Positions 17,833 through 26,172 of a stretch of DNA of 64,000 nucleotides are shown piece after piece. Each line of letters starts with the position of its first letter. The stretch's first letter is position 1. A program made the position numbers and the translations under genes. Origin of the DNA: Glutamicibacter nicotianae (GTDB taxonomy: Bacteria > Actinomycetota > Actinomycetes > Actinomycetales > Micrococcaceae); contig NZ_BJNE01000002.1 of NCBI RefSeq assembly GCF_006539525.1, forward strand, positions 186,001 through 250,000, given 5' to 3'. The notes below the pieces were generated by a model. It searched no databases, had not been told where the DNA came from, and saw only the letters and a list, made by a program, of their open reading frames with translations.

Positions 17833-18791
17833 AAAACGCTGCGGGAACCCATTTGCCTCCCGAGCAACGCGAACTCATGGCTCGCGCCGCAAGGCTCGAG
17901 TTGATCAGCATCGGATACACGGCGCTCACTATTACCCTTGTTGCCCTAGTGGTGGGAAATTCGCAGGCCATGCGCACAGCGTGGATAGAAGACATGCTTT
18001 CAGTCCTGCCGCAGCTGGCCTTCTTAGCATCGCTGCAGTTCACCCGCAAGGCCCGTCGGTACTCCCACCCCTACGGCTACCACCGGTCCATGGGAGCCGG
18101 GCATCTGGTCGCAGGAGTAGCGTTGCTGGTCGTCGGAGCGATGCTCGCTTACGAATCGGTCTCGGCGCTAGTTAAATTGGAGCACCCGACGATCGGTACC
18201 ATGAACCTGTTTGGCCATACGGTATGGCAAGGATGGATCATGATGGCGGTCATGGCGCTAATCGCGGCACCGGCCGTGGTGCTGGGACGGCTGAAAATCA
18301 AGATTGCCCAACCTCTGCACAATAAGCTGCTCTACGCTGACTCCAAGATGGCCAAGGCCGACTGGCAGACCAATGCTGCTTCGATCGTCGGCGTGGCCGG
18401 AATCGGCATTGGATTGTGGTGGCTGGATTCCACAGCGGCTCTGGTGATCGCTGCGGGCATTCTCAAAGACGGCTGGGACAGCACGAGATCCGCAACATCG
18501 GATTTGCTGGACCGCCGTTCCAAAGGCGTCGATGGCACGGATCCGCACCCGCTGATCGCGGCCATGGAGGAACAGCTTCAGTCCCTGGAGTGGGTTCGGA
18601 CTGCGGGCTTGAGGGTCCGCGAACTGGGCCAGGTCCAGCACACCGAAGCGTTCATCGTTCCGGAAGCGGAAACCGTGACGCTTGCCCAATCAGAGGAAGC
18701 GCGGAAAGCGCTTGAAGGAACCGACTGGAAAGCGTATGACGTGGTGGTGACGATAGTTCCCGAGCTGCCTGAATTCCTCAAGCAGGACTGA
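17829..18791 (+). CDS. Cation diffusion facilitator (CDF) transporter
   Basis: 320 residues with about six membrane segments. It shows CDF features: a basic cytoplasmic stretch RKARRYSHPYGYHRSMGAGH, the ADSKMAKADWQTNAAS segment with acidic/His-like positions in the fifth helix (D-x-x-x-A-D where the family has H/D-x-x-x-D), and a C-terminal cytoplasmic domain with VRTAGLRVRELGQVQHTEAFI, typical of the ferredoxin-like dimer domain. CDF proteins export Zn2+, Fe2+, Mn2+ or Co2+ by proton antiport. It starts within the stop codon of the lipoprotein gene. The HisAsp metal-site set differs from the Zn-type consensus, so metal specificity cannot be read off. Confidence 0.85.
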   Translation: MKNAAGTHLPPEQRELMARAARLELISIGYTALTITLVALVVGNSQAMRTAWIEDMLSVLPQLAFLASLQFTRKARRYSHPYGYHRSMGAGHLVAGVALLVVGAMLAYESVSALVKLEHPTIGTMNLFGHTVWQGWIMMAVMALIAAPAVVLGRLKIKIAQPLHNKLLYADSKMAKADWQTNAASIVGVAGIGIGLWWLDSTAALVIAAGILKDGWDSTRSATSDLLDRRSKGVDGTDPHPLIAAMEEQLQSLEWVRTAGLRVRELGQVQHTEAFIVPEAETVTLAQSEEARKALEGTDWKAYDVVVTIVPELPEFLKQD

Positions 18792-18835
18792 AAACCGAGT
18801 TTCCGGCCATCGCCCGCCTTGGCTGCCCCGCCGGG

Positions 18836-19276
18836 TTAGCCGATATCCGTCGGCAGCGGGGTTACTTGCCCGGGCCAGTCGCTGCGGACGAAGCAGGGAA
18901 TCTCATGGATTGCCGCGCTATGGGACCAGAATGCGACGCGAAACGGCATCAGTTTCTCTGTGCGGCGCCTGGAACAGAGTTCGCTGATTGTGGTTCCCGC
19001 TGGCAGTGGCGGAACTTTGGGAAAAAGCGGGCTGGGCACCGTGATGTGCCATAGCTGCAGCTCATCGGTTTGGCCGTCATCGACAACCATGAGCACTGCC
19101 CGTCCGTGGACCGATACGAAGCCCATGACTTCATCTACTGGATCGGCATATTGGGCGAATACCACCGGCGTCCCCTCGAACCAGCCGTACGAGGTGAGAA
19201 GGGTTCTTGCCTCAGGGCAATGCAAAAGTTCTTCGACGCGCTGCATGGCGCGAGTACGGCGTTCGGGCATGTTCAT
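18836..19276 (-). CDS. Uncharacterised protein, paralogue of the gene at 4147-4629
   Basis: 146 residues, no family I can name. The start at 19276 is supported by GGAGG five bases upstream. It shares with the 4147-4629 protein the blocks SYGWFEGTPVV, MGFVSVHGRAVL, D-x-QTDELQLWHITVP, and FRVAFWSHSAA-x-HEIP, in the same order and spacing. The conserved HGRAVL and TVP blocks suggest a defined alpha/beta fold. It is soluble, without signal peptide or cysteine cluster. It lies between the CDF gene (convergent) and an iron-enzyme operon (divergent), a different context from its paralogue. No function is proposed. Confidence 0.7.
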   Translation of the reverse strand: MNMPERRTRAMQRVEELLHCPEARTLLTSYGWFEGTPVVFAQYADPVDEVMGFVSVHGRAVLMVVDDGQTDELQLWHITVPSPLFPKVPPLPAGTTISELCSRRRTEKLMPFRVAFWSHSAAIHEIPCFVRSDWPGQVTPLPTDIG

Positions 19277-19579
19277 ATAATCCTCCGCTGATGGCAGCTC
19301 TCCGAAAGGTGACCGCCCACGAAACCCTGTGGCGCGAAGCCGAGGGATCCCCGGGTTTCGCCATTGGCGCTCGGTGATCATCGTGGAGTGTTCTTCTCAG
19401 GATACCTCCTATTGCGCAGAACCACGTAAAATCCACGGCTCGCAATCGAGTCCGGTGCAAGGTGCCGGAGGCTTACCTTGGGCTTTCCTCCCAATGGTGG
19501 TTATATCCACAGGATGCTGGCACGATCGTCCTCAGGCCACTAGTGCCGACTGTGCGTCCAGCGAGACCTAAGGAGCATC
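19277..19579. other. Intergenic region between divergent genes
   Basis: About 300 bases separating the hypothetical gene from the iron-enzyme operon. It presumably contains both promoters; I see no gene, RNA or strong inverted repeat. Confidence 0.35.
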
Positions 19580-20608
19580 ATGCATTTGCCCGTACCCCGC
19601 GGAGAACTGTCCCGAGCGCTGATCAACGCGCTGCTGTGCGACCCCTCGGGAGAATATGCAGAATATCTGGCAACGGCCGCAGAGGAACGATTGGCTGCGA
19701 CGACGAATGTCCTGGATGACGGGGACCTGCAGCTGAGCCTTTTCGTGCTCTACGAGTTGCACTATCGGGGATTCGCAGAAGTCGATGATCATTGGGAATG
19801 GAACCCTGGGCTCATTTCGGTCCGGGCCCAGATCGAGGAGGCTTTCGAGCAGGAGCTACGCAAAGCGGCAGGCCCTCTTCCAAGCGTGGCGCCGAGCTCA
19901 TCCAAGGTGGCCGAAGCCTTGTTCGCGCTCGCTGCGAATGATGATGGACCGTCGGTCTCGAAGTTCATCCAGCGCAAGGCCAATGCCGCCCAAGCACGCG
20001 AATTCTTGATTCTCAAGTCGATCTACCAGCTGAAGGAAGCTGATCCGCATACCTGGGCGATCCCGAAACTCCAGGGCCGTGCAAAAGCCGCAATGGTGGA
20101 GATCCAGGCTGATGAATACGGAAACGGGCAGCTGCCGCGAATGCATAGCGAACTGTTCAGGCAAACGATGAGGGGCATGGGCCTGCGAGATGACTTCGGC
20201 GCGTACGTCGACCGCATTCCCGCGGTGACACTGGCGGCCGTCAACATGATTTCGCTCTTCGGCATGCACCGGCGCCTTCGCGGAGCCATCACTGGCCACC
20301 TGGCACTGTACGAGATGACATCTTCGATACCCCAGGCGGCTTATGCCCGCGGGTTCCGGCGCCTTGGGTATGAATCCCCGGTGACCGACTACTTCGATGA
20401 GCATGTGGAAGCTGATGCGGTCCATGAGCAAATCGCCGGCCGCGACCTGGCTGGCGGACTGGCTGAATCCGAACCGGAGCTGGTGCCAGACATCCTCTTC
20501 GGAGCGTACGCAGCGGCAGCAGTTGACGCATTGGCTGGCGTAAAGTACTTGGACGCGTGGGAAGCGGGCCGATCGGCGTTGCATGCCGGGGCAGGGGTAA
20601 CCGCATGA
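19580..20608 (+). CDS. Iron-containing redox enzyme family protein (heme-oxygenase-like fold)
   Basis: 342 residues. The middle resembles the heme-oxygenase-like diiron oxidase superfamily: FVLYELHYRGFAEVDDHWEWNP, then MVEIQADEYGNGQLPRMHSELF, and a late FDEHVEADAVHEQIA with His/Glu ligands. E-x-x-x-E and H-x-x-x-D/E patterns on successive helices fit a dinuclear iron site. Family members carry out oxidative cleavage or desaturation in natural-product and cofactor pathways; this one's substrate is unknown. The next gene, a CDGSH iron-sulphur protein, starts within its stop codon, so the partner may donate electrons (inference). Start ATG 19580 is preceded by AAGGAG. Confidence 0.82.
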   Translation: MHLPVPRGELSRALINALLCDPSGEYAEYLATAAEERLAATTNVLDDGDLQLSLFVLYELHYRGFAEVDDHWEWNPGLISVRAQIEEAFEQELRKAAGPLPSVAPSSSKVAEALFALAANDDGPSVSKFIQRKANAAQAREFLILKSIYQLKEADPHTWAIPKLQGRAKAAMVEIQADEYGNGQLPRMHSELFRQTMRGMGLRDDFGAYVDRIPAVTLAAVNMISLFGMHRRLRGAITGHLALYEMTSSIPQAAYARGFRRLGYESPVTDYFDEHVEADAVHEQIAGRDLAGGLAESEPELVPDILFGAYAAAAVDALAGVKYLDAWEAGRSALHAGAGVTA

Positions 20609-20820
20609 GCGACGAGCACCGCGCTCCGGACGCAGCCACCATTACCGTTTGCCCGCAGGGCCCATTGCTGCTCAGGGGCGATTTTGAAATTGTGGATGCC
20701 GAGGGGCAATCCATCGAGGCCCGGCAAGGGCCCGTAGCGCTATGCCGCTGCGGGGGCTCCGCCATCAAGCCCTTTTGCGATGGCACGCACAAGCTCATGA
20801 AGTTCGAGCGCCCGAAATAG
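20605..20820 (+). CDS. CDGSH iron-sulphur domain protein
   Basis: 71 residues. The CDGSH motif is CRCGGSAIKPFCDGTH, the C-x-C, C, H ligand set of a [2Fe-2S] cluster, at residues 47-62. The preceding ITVCPQGPLLLRGDFEIVD is the usual beta-rich start of actinobacterial single-motif CDGSH proteins. It overlaps the diiron-enzyme gene (ATGA), which strongly suggests that the two act together in one redox reaction. Soluble, cytoplasmic. The role of electron donor or cluster/iron-transfer partner is inference. Confidence 0.9.
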   Translation: MSDEHRAPDAATITVCPQGPLLLRGDFEIVDAEGQSIEARQGPVALCRCGGSAIKPFCDGTHKLMKFERPK

Positions 20821-20865
20821 GGCACTCGCCCGTGCCTGCAAGCAAGGGCCGCGTGGCAAAACCGC

Positions 20866-21240
20866 CTAGGGCTTAGGTGCCAAGCTGGCGCCCAAGGATT
20901 CCAAGGCGCCGGGGACCACGGAGAAGTAGGCCCAGACCCCGCGCTTCTCGCGGTGCAGGATCCCAGCATCCACCAAGATCTTCAAATGGTGCGAGACGGT
21001 GGGCTGCTTGAGGCCCAGCGGCTCGGACAGGTCGCAGACGCAGGTCTCGGCAGACTCGCTGCTGGAGACGATGGACAGGATGCGCAGACGATTGGGGTCG
21101 CTCAGCGCCTTGAATCGCAGTGCCAGCAGTTCGGCTTCCTCGGCGTTCAGGATTGCCTCCCCGGGGGATGGCACGCAGCAGGTATCGGCAGCCGGAGCGG
21201 TGCAGGTGCCGTCGGCAGGATTCGCGGTGGCTGTGCTCAT
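20866..21240 (-). CDS. arsR: ArsR-family arsenic-responsive repressor
   Basis: 124 residues from the ATG at 21240. A winged helix spans LRFKALSDPNRLRILSIV, ETCVCDLSEPLGLKQPTVSHHLKIL and REKRGVWAYFSVVPGAL. ETCVCDL in helix 3 is the classic arsenite-binding C-x-C of ArsR proteins. The N-terminus has extra cysteines (DGTCTAP, DTCCVPS), as in actinobacterial ArsR proteins with additional As(III) ligands. Longer starts at 21297-21306 exist, but they run into the operator region. It is divergent from acr3 with a palindrome between them, so it should repress both genes until As(III)/Sb(III) binds. Confidence 0.9.
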   Translation of the reverse strand: MSTATANPADGTCTAPAADTCCVPSPGEAILNAEEAELLALRFKALSDPNRLRILSIVSSSESAETCVCDLSEPLGLKQPTVSHHLKILVDAGILHREKRGVWAYFSVVPGALESLGASLAPKP

Positions 21241-21307
21241 GGACTCGGCTCTTTTCTTGGCGGGCGCTAGAGATTGACAAACGTCGATATGTTTCATCAT
21301 ACTCAAA

Positions 21308-21327
21308 ACATCGATAATCGTCGATGT
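21308..21327. promoter_or_regulatory. ArsR operator
   Basis: ACATCGATAATCGTCGATGT: 7-bp arms ACATCGA/TCGATGT around a 6-base spacer, between divergent arsR and acr3 and 23 bases before the acr3 start. A related half, ACGTCGAT, lies at about 21281. Position and symmetry fit ArsR binding. Confidence 0.7.
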
Positions 21328-21349
21328 CTATTCTTGGAGTGATGATTCA

Positions 21350-22438
21350 GTGGCACCTGCCCCTGCGCTAGACACGGCCCCCGTGGCGGCCAAACTTTCC
21401 TTCCTGGACCGCTACCTGGTCTTGTGGATCCTGCTCGCCATGGCCGTCGGCCTGGGCCTGGGCCGCATCTTCCCGCAGCTCGGCGCCTTGCTGGACCGCT
21501 TCACCGTGGCCGGGGTGTCGGTGCCCATCGCCATCGGCCTGCTGGTCATGATGTATCCGGTGCTGGCCAAGGTGCGCTACAACGAAACCGGCCGCGTGCT
21601 GGCCGACAAGAAACTGATGGTCACCTCGCTGGTGATCAACTGGATCCTCGCCCCGGCATTCATGTTCGTGCTGGCCTGGATCTTCCTGGCCGAGCTGCCG
21701 GAATACCGCACCGGGCTGATCATCGTGGGGCTGGCCCGCTGCATCGCCATGGTGTTCATCTGGAATGACCTGGCCTGCGGGGACCGCGAAGCGGCCGCCG
21801 TGCTGGTGGCCATCAACTCGGTATTCCAGGTCATCGCCTTCGGTGCCCTGGGCTGGTTCTACCTGCAGGTGCTGCCTTCCTGGCTGGGACTGGAAACCAC
21901 CAGCGCGCAATTCTCCATCGCCGCGATCACCGCCTCGGTGCTGGTCTTCCTGGGCATCCCGCTGGTGGCCGGCTACCTGACCCGCACGCTGGGCGAAAAG
22001 GCCAAGGGCCGCGACTGGTACGAGGGCAAATTCCTGCCGAAGATCGGCCCGTGGGCGCTGTACGGATTGCTGTTCACCATTGTCCTGCTCTTCGCGCTGC
22101 AGGGGGACAACATCATCTCCAAGCCGCTGGATGTGCTGCGCATGGCGATCCCGCTGCTGGTCTACTTCGTGGTGGTCTTCGGCGCCGGCATGCTCATTGG
22201 CCACTGGCTGAAGCTGGGGTACCCGCGCACCACCACCTTGGCCTTCACCGCGGCCGGGAACAACTTCGAGCTGGCCATTGCGGTGGCCATCGCCACCTTC
22301 GGCGCCACCAGCGGACAGGCCCTGGCCGGCGTGGTCGGCCCGCTGATCGAGGTGCCGATCCTGGTCGCCTTGGTCTATGTCGCCCTGTGGACCCGGAAAT
22401 TCTTCCCCGCATCCAGCACCGTCACAACTTCTGCCTGA
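21350..22438 (+). CDS. acr3: Acr3-type arsenite efflux transporter
   Basis: 362 residues with ten membrane segments. Acr3/BART-family features are LDRYLVLWILLAMAVGLGLG at the start, a conserved cysteine-containing LARCIAMVFIWNDLACGDRE (the As(III)-thiolate cysteine lies in this region) and GHWLKLGYPRTTTLAFTAAGNNFELAIAVAIATFG (in parts) in the late helices. It exports As(III) and Sb(III) using the proton motive force. The GTG start at 21350 follows GGAG ten bases upstream. First gene of the plus-strand ars operon, controlled by the ArsR palindrome. Confidence 0.93.
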   Translation: MAPAPALDTAPVAAKLSFLDRYLVLWILLAMAVGLGLGRIFPQLGALLDRFTVAGVSVPIAIGLLVMMYPVLAKVRYNETGRVLADKKLMVTSLVINWILAPAFMFVLAWIFLAELPEYRTGLIIVGLARCIAMVFIWNDLACGDREAAAVLVAINSVFQVIAFGALGWFYLQVLPSWLGLETTSAQFSIAAITASVLVFLGIPLVAGYLTRTLGEKAKGRDWYEGKFLPKIGPWALYGLLFTIVLLFALQGDNIISKPLDVLRMAIPLLVYFVVVFGAGMLIGHWLKLGYPRTTTLAFTAAGNNFELAIAVAIATFGATSGQALAGVVGPLIEVPILVALVYVALWTRKFFPASSTVTTSA

Positions 22439-22449
22439 GGAAAATAACC

Positions 22450-22863
22450 ATGACTGCAACCGAGAAGCCTTCAGTTCTCTTTGTCTGCGTGCACAACGCC
22501 GGACGCTCCCAGATGGCCGCGGCCTTCCTCTACCACCTGTCCGAAGGGCGGATCGAGGTCCGCTCGGCCGGCTCGGCTCCCGCTGATTCGGTTAACCCCG
22601 CGGCGGTCGAGGCCATGAAGGAAGTCGGCATCGACATGTCGGCGGAAATTCCCAAGGTGCTGACCACCGAAGCGGTGCAGGACTCCGATGTGGTGATCAC
22701 CATGGGCTGCGGAGACGCCTGCCCATTCTTCCCGGGCAAGCGCTACGAGGACTGGAAGCTGGAGGACCCTGCAGGCCAGGGCATCGATGGCGTGCGCCCG
22801 ATCCGCGATGAAATCCGCACCCGGATAGAGCGGCTCATCGCCGAACTGCTGCCAGCCAGCTAA
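22450..22863 (+). CDS. arsC: Arsenate reductase (LMW phosphatase type)
   Basis: 137 residues. The phosphate-binding loop is CVHNAGRS (Cys13, Arg19), with a typical SAGSAPADSVNP block and a second redox region VITMGCGDACPFFPGKRYEDW, the pattern of thioredoxin- or mycothiol-coupled ArsC enzymes. It reduces As(V) to As(III) for export by Acr3. It starts 11 bases after acr3, so the two are co-transcribed. Cytoplasmic, normal length. Confidence 0.93.
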   Translation: MTATEKPSVLFVCVHNAGRSQMAAAFLYHLSEGRIEVRSAGSAPADSVNPAAVEAMKEVGIDMSAEIPKVLTTEAVQDSDVVITMGCGDACPFFPGKRYEDWKLEDPAGQGIDGVRPIRDEIRTRIERLIAELLPAS

Positions 22864-22906
22864 GCGCCACCCGCCCCCCCGGAATCCAGCAGCCAAGGAG
22901 AACGCC

Positions 22907-24343
22907 ATGAACCAGAACCTTCCAGTGATCGTCATCGGCGCCGGCCCCATCGGGCTGGCCACCGCAGCCCACCTGCGCGAGCGCGGGCAGGACGTGCTCG
23001 TCCTGGAAGCCGGGGACAGCGCCGGCGCCGCCATTGCCCAGTGGTCCCATATCAAGCTCTTCTCCCCATGGCGCTTCAATATCGATGCCGCTTCCCGACG
23101 GCTGCTGGAAACCCCCAACGAAGGATACGCAGGGGATTGGGAAGCGCCGCGGATCACCAAACTGCCCACCGGCGCGGAACTGGTCAGCCAGTACCTGCAG
23201 CCGCTGGCAGTCCACCCGGAACTGGCGCCACGCATCCGCTACAGCCACCGCGTGGTGAAGATCAGCCGCGTGCTGGCCGACGGCCGCGGCGCCGACAAGG
23301 CCCGCACCGCGAACCGCGACGACGCACCGTTTTTGGTGCGCACCGAAACCCCTGGCGGCCTGGTGGATCTGCTCGGCCGCGCCGTAGTTGACGCCAGCGG
23401 CACCTGGAACCAGCCAAGCCCGGTTGGCCGGGGCGGCATCGAGGCGATTGGCGAAGCCGAAGCGTGCGAACAGGGTTTCATCATCAGCGGGTTGCCCGAT
23501 CCGCTGGGCGCTGATGAGCACGAGCTGGCAGGCAAGGACCTGCTGGTGCTCGGCGCCGGGCATTCGGCGGCGAACACCATTATCGCCCTGGGCCGGTTGC
23601 AGAAGCAGTATCCGGATACCCGCATCCGCTGGGGCCTGCGCGGGGAAGCCAACCCGATCCGGCTCTACGGCGGCGGAGCGTCCGACCAGCTTCCGGCCCG
23701 GGGCCAGCTGGGCACCTCGCTGCGCCGGCTGGTGGAAAACGGCCACGTGGAACTGCTGGAGAATGTCTCCGTCGCGTCGATGAACGCAGGGGAGCAGCTG
23801 GCAGTCGTGCTGGCTGATGGCCGCGAGCTGGCCGTTGACCGCATTATCGCCGCCACCGGTTTCCGCCCCGATCTGCAGATGCTTTCCGAACTGCGCCTGG
23901 AGCTGGACGAATGCGTCGAGGCCCCGCGCCAGCTCGGTTCGTTGATCGATCCGGAGTTCCACAGCTGCGGAACGGTCAGCGCGCACGGCGCCAAGGAACT
24001 GGCGCACCCGGAAAAGGACTTCTACATCGTTGGCATGAAGAGCTATGGGCGGGCCCCGACGTTTCTGATGGCTACCGGCTACGAGCAGGTGCGCTCCATT
24101 GCCGCCGCCCTCTCCGGTGATGCGGAGGCGGCCGGCCGGGTGGAACTGGAGCTGCCGGAAACAGGTGTTTGCTCAACGGATCTGGGCGGCTCCTGCGACG
24201 CTCCGGCCAGCGAAAACTCCTGCGGAACGGAACCGGCCGAGCCTGCCGAATCCAGCGGCTGCTGCAGTTCGCCGCAGCCGGTGAGCCTTGGGATGTCCAC
24301 CGGAACGCTGCACGGCAACAGCGAACTGGCGGCCGGACGGTAG
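22907..24343 (+). CDS. FAD/NAD(P)-binding flavoprotein of the ars operon, with Cys-rich tail
   Basis: 478 residues. A Rossmann FAD site is at the start (VIVIGAGPIGLATAAHL), a second NAD(P)-binding GxGxxx at LLVLGAGHSAANTIIALG near residue 210, and IIAATGFRPDLQ follows. This layout matches class B flavin monooxygenase-like proteins found in actinobacterial ars operons. The last ~60 residues are unusual: a Cys-rich tail with C-x-DLGG-x-C, ENSCGTE and SGCCSSP, which could bind As(III) or another thiophilic metal. Its start has AAGGAG upstream and it lies 43 bases after arsC. An arsenical-oxidising or thiol-transfer role is inference. Confidence 0.8.
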   Translation: MNQNLPVIVIGAGPIGLATAAHLRERGQDVLVLEAGDSAGAAIAQWSHIKLFSPWRFNIDAASRRLLETPNEGYAGDWEAPRITKLPTGAELVSQYLQPLAVHPELAPRIRYSHRVVKISRVLADGRGADKARTANRDDAPFLVRTETPGGLVDLLGRAVVDASGTWNQPSPVGRGGIEAIGEAEACEQGFIISGLPDPLGADEHELAGKDLLVLGAGHSAANTIIALGRLQKQYPDTRIRWGLRGEANPIRLYGGGASDQLPARGQLGTSLRRLVENGHVELLENVSVASMNAGEQLAVVLADGRELAVDRIIAATGFRPDLQMLSELRLELDECVEAPRQLGSLIDPEFHSCGTVSAHGAKELAHPEKDFYIVGMKSYGRAPTFLMATGYEQVRSIAAALSGDAEAAGRVELELPETGVCSTDLGGSCDAPASENSCGTEPAEPAESSGCCSSPQPVSLGMSTGTLHGNSELAAGR

Positions 24344-24352
24344 TCCCGCCGT

Positions 24353-26158
24353 TCAGCTCACCAGCACCTGGGAGCTCCCGGACTGCGCCTCCGGCTTCTT
24401 CGAAGGGCCGCGGGAACCGGCACGCCGTGGCACAGGAATCCCGGCGAGCGCCACAGCGCACACGGAGGTCAGCACCAGTGCGGCAGCCGGGGCGATGGCT
24501 GTGAACGGAGCCCGCTCGACGTAGCCGATGCCTTCGGCCAGCAGCAGCCCCCACTCTGGGGTGGGCGGCTGCGCCCCGAGCCCGAGGAATCCCAGGGCAG
24601 CCAAGGCCAAAGCCACCCCGGGCAGCCGCAGCATCCCATGCCGCAGCAATGCGGGAATCACCGCCGGCAGCAAATGCTGGATCCAGATCCTGCTCCGCGG
24701 CACCCCCGAGAGCGGAAGCCAGCGGATATGCGGCATGGCCCGCGCCTCATCAAGTAGCGAGGCCGCATGGGTAGCCAGCGGCGGCCAGCTCACCCAGAGC
24801 ACGGCCAGCGCGGCACCGCCCACCGATGGGCCCACCAGGGCCGCGATGACGACCCCGGCAAGAATCGGCGGCGTCGCGTTGGCAATTACCGCCGGTCCGC
24901 GCGAGATCTCGCCTGCCGCCGCGAGCAGCAGGCCGAGCAGGATCGCGCCGGCCACGATCAGCAGTGCCGGTCCCACCGTGCCCAGGGTTCCGTGGGCTAC
25001 CCGTGCCAGCAGATCCCTGCCGCTGGCATCCGCGCCGAAAGGCAGGCCCGGTTCCGGGGCCTGCAGCCGCCCGAATGCAATGGCATAGGGATCGCGCGGC
25101 AACCCGGAAGCCAGGATGGCCAGCAGCGCGGCGCAGGTGATCCCCGCGGTCCAGCGCTGGATCCTGCCGGTGCCGCGGGCCTCGGGCGGGGCAGGCAGCG
25201 ACCCGGGCGGCAGGGCGCCTCTGCGCAGCGTGCGCCGAGCCGCCGCGGTGAGCGCCCCGATCAGCACGGCCGAGGCCGCCATCAGCAGCAGGCCGGCCTG
25301 CAACGCGGGAATGTCCTGCGCATTGGCGGCCCCGAGCAAGTAGCGGCCGAGCCCGGGGATCGCGAAGACCTGCTCCACGGCCACCGCGCCGCCGAGCAAT
25401 CCGATGAACGCCAGGCCAAGCTGGTCGATGACCGCGGCCGCGGCCCGGCGCAGCACCCCGGAAAGGATGGCCGGCGCCGGCGCCCCGGCCAGGTGCCAGA
25501 TCCCGACCCAGCGTTCGCCGGCCACCGCGGCAATGGCATCCGCCAGCAGCCGGCCCAGCAACCCGCCGGCCGGGATGCCCAGCGCCAGCGCGGGCAGGAT
25601 TGCGGTTTCCAGCCCGGTCCACCCATAGGGCGGCAGCCATTGCAGCTGCACCGCCACCAGCACCAGCAGCATGCTGGCCAGCAGGAATTCCGGCAACGAG
25701 GTCAGCGCCACGCCCAGCGGACCGGACCCGGACTGCCGCTGGTTGCGCAGCACGCGCAACGCCGCCGGCAGCACCAGGGCAAAGGCCACGGCCAGCGCCA
25801 CCAGGACGGCGAAGGCGGTGAGCGTGGCGGAGACCGACAGGGCCCGCCAGGCTCCGGGTGCGATCGGCGCCCCGCTGACCCAGGAGCTGCCCAGATCCCC
25901 GTGCAGCACCCCGGACCACCAGTGCCAGCTGGTGGCCAGCGGTCCGCGGTCAAGGCCCAGCTGCGCGCGCACGGCGGCCAGAGCCTGTGCGGTGGGTTCC
26001 AGTTCGGCATAGCGGGCACGGAGCACCGCCGCGGCCGGATCGGTGCGCGAAAGCCAGGGCAGGGCGCCGGCCACCAGCAGCAGCGCCAGCGCGCTGAGCA
26101 GGCAGGAGGCGAAGGACGCCCAGGCGATGCGCCGCCTGCGGCGGGAGAACCAGTTCAT
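24353..26158 (-). CDS. Fused ABC permease (DppB-like + DppC-like domains in one chain)
   Basis: 601 residues. Residues ~1-310 resemble an oligopeptide/nickel permease of the DppB type (N-terminal segment, long periplasmic loop with AVRAQLGLDRG, and an EAA-like loop ILSGVLRRAAAAVIDQLG). Residues ~335-590 resemble a DppC-type permease (RDPYAIAFG..PFGADASGRDLLARVAHG, then a second EAA loop with SRIWIQHLLPAVIPALL and LGLGAQPPTPEWG). Normally these are two genes; here one chain supplies both halves of the channel. It is the last gene of the operon and starts 14 bases after the binding-protein stop. The residue pattern is extremely Ala/Leu/Gly-rich. Confidence 0.85.
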   Translation of the reverse strand: MNWFSRRRRRIAWASFASCLLSALALLLVAGALPWLSRTDPAAAVLRARYAELEPTAQALAAVRAQLGLDRGPLATSWHWWSGVLHGDLGSSWVSGAPIAPGAWRALSVSATLTAFAVLVALAVAFALVLPAALRVLRNQRQSGSGPLGVALTSLPEFLLASMLLVLVAVQLQWLPPYGWTGLETAILPALALGIPAGGLLGRLLADAIAAVAGERWVGIWHLAGAPAPAILSGVLRRAAAAVIDQLGLAFIGLLGGAVAVEQVFAIPGLGRYLLGAANAQDIPALQAGLLLMAASAVLIGALTAAARRTLRRGALPPGSLPAPPEARGTGRIQRWTAGITCAALLAILASGLPRDPYAIAFGRLQAPEPGLPFGADASGRDLLARVAHGTLGTVGPALLIVAGAILLGLLLAAAGEISRGPAVIANATPPILAGVVIAALVGPSVGGAALAVLWVSWPPLATHAASLLDEARAMPHIRWLPLSGVPRSRIWIQHLLPAVIPALLRHGMLRLPGVALALAALGFLGLGAQPPTPEWGLLLAEGIGYVERAPFTAIAPAAALVLTSVCAVALAGIPVPRRAGSRGPSKKPEAQSGSSQVLVS

Positions 26159-26172
26159 CGGCAGCCCGGCCC

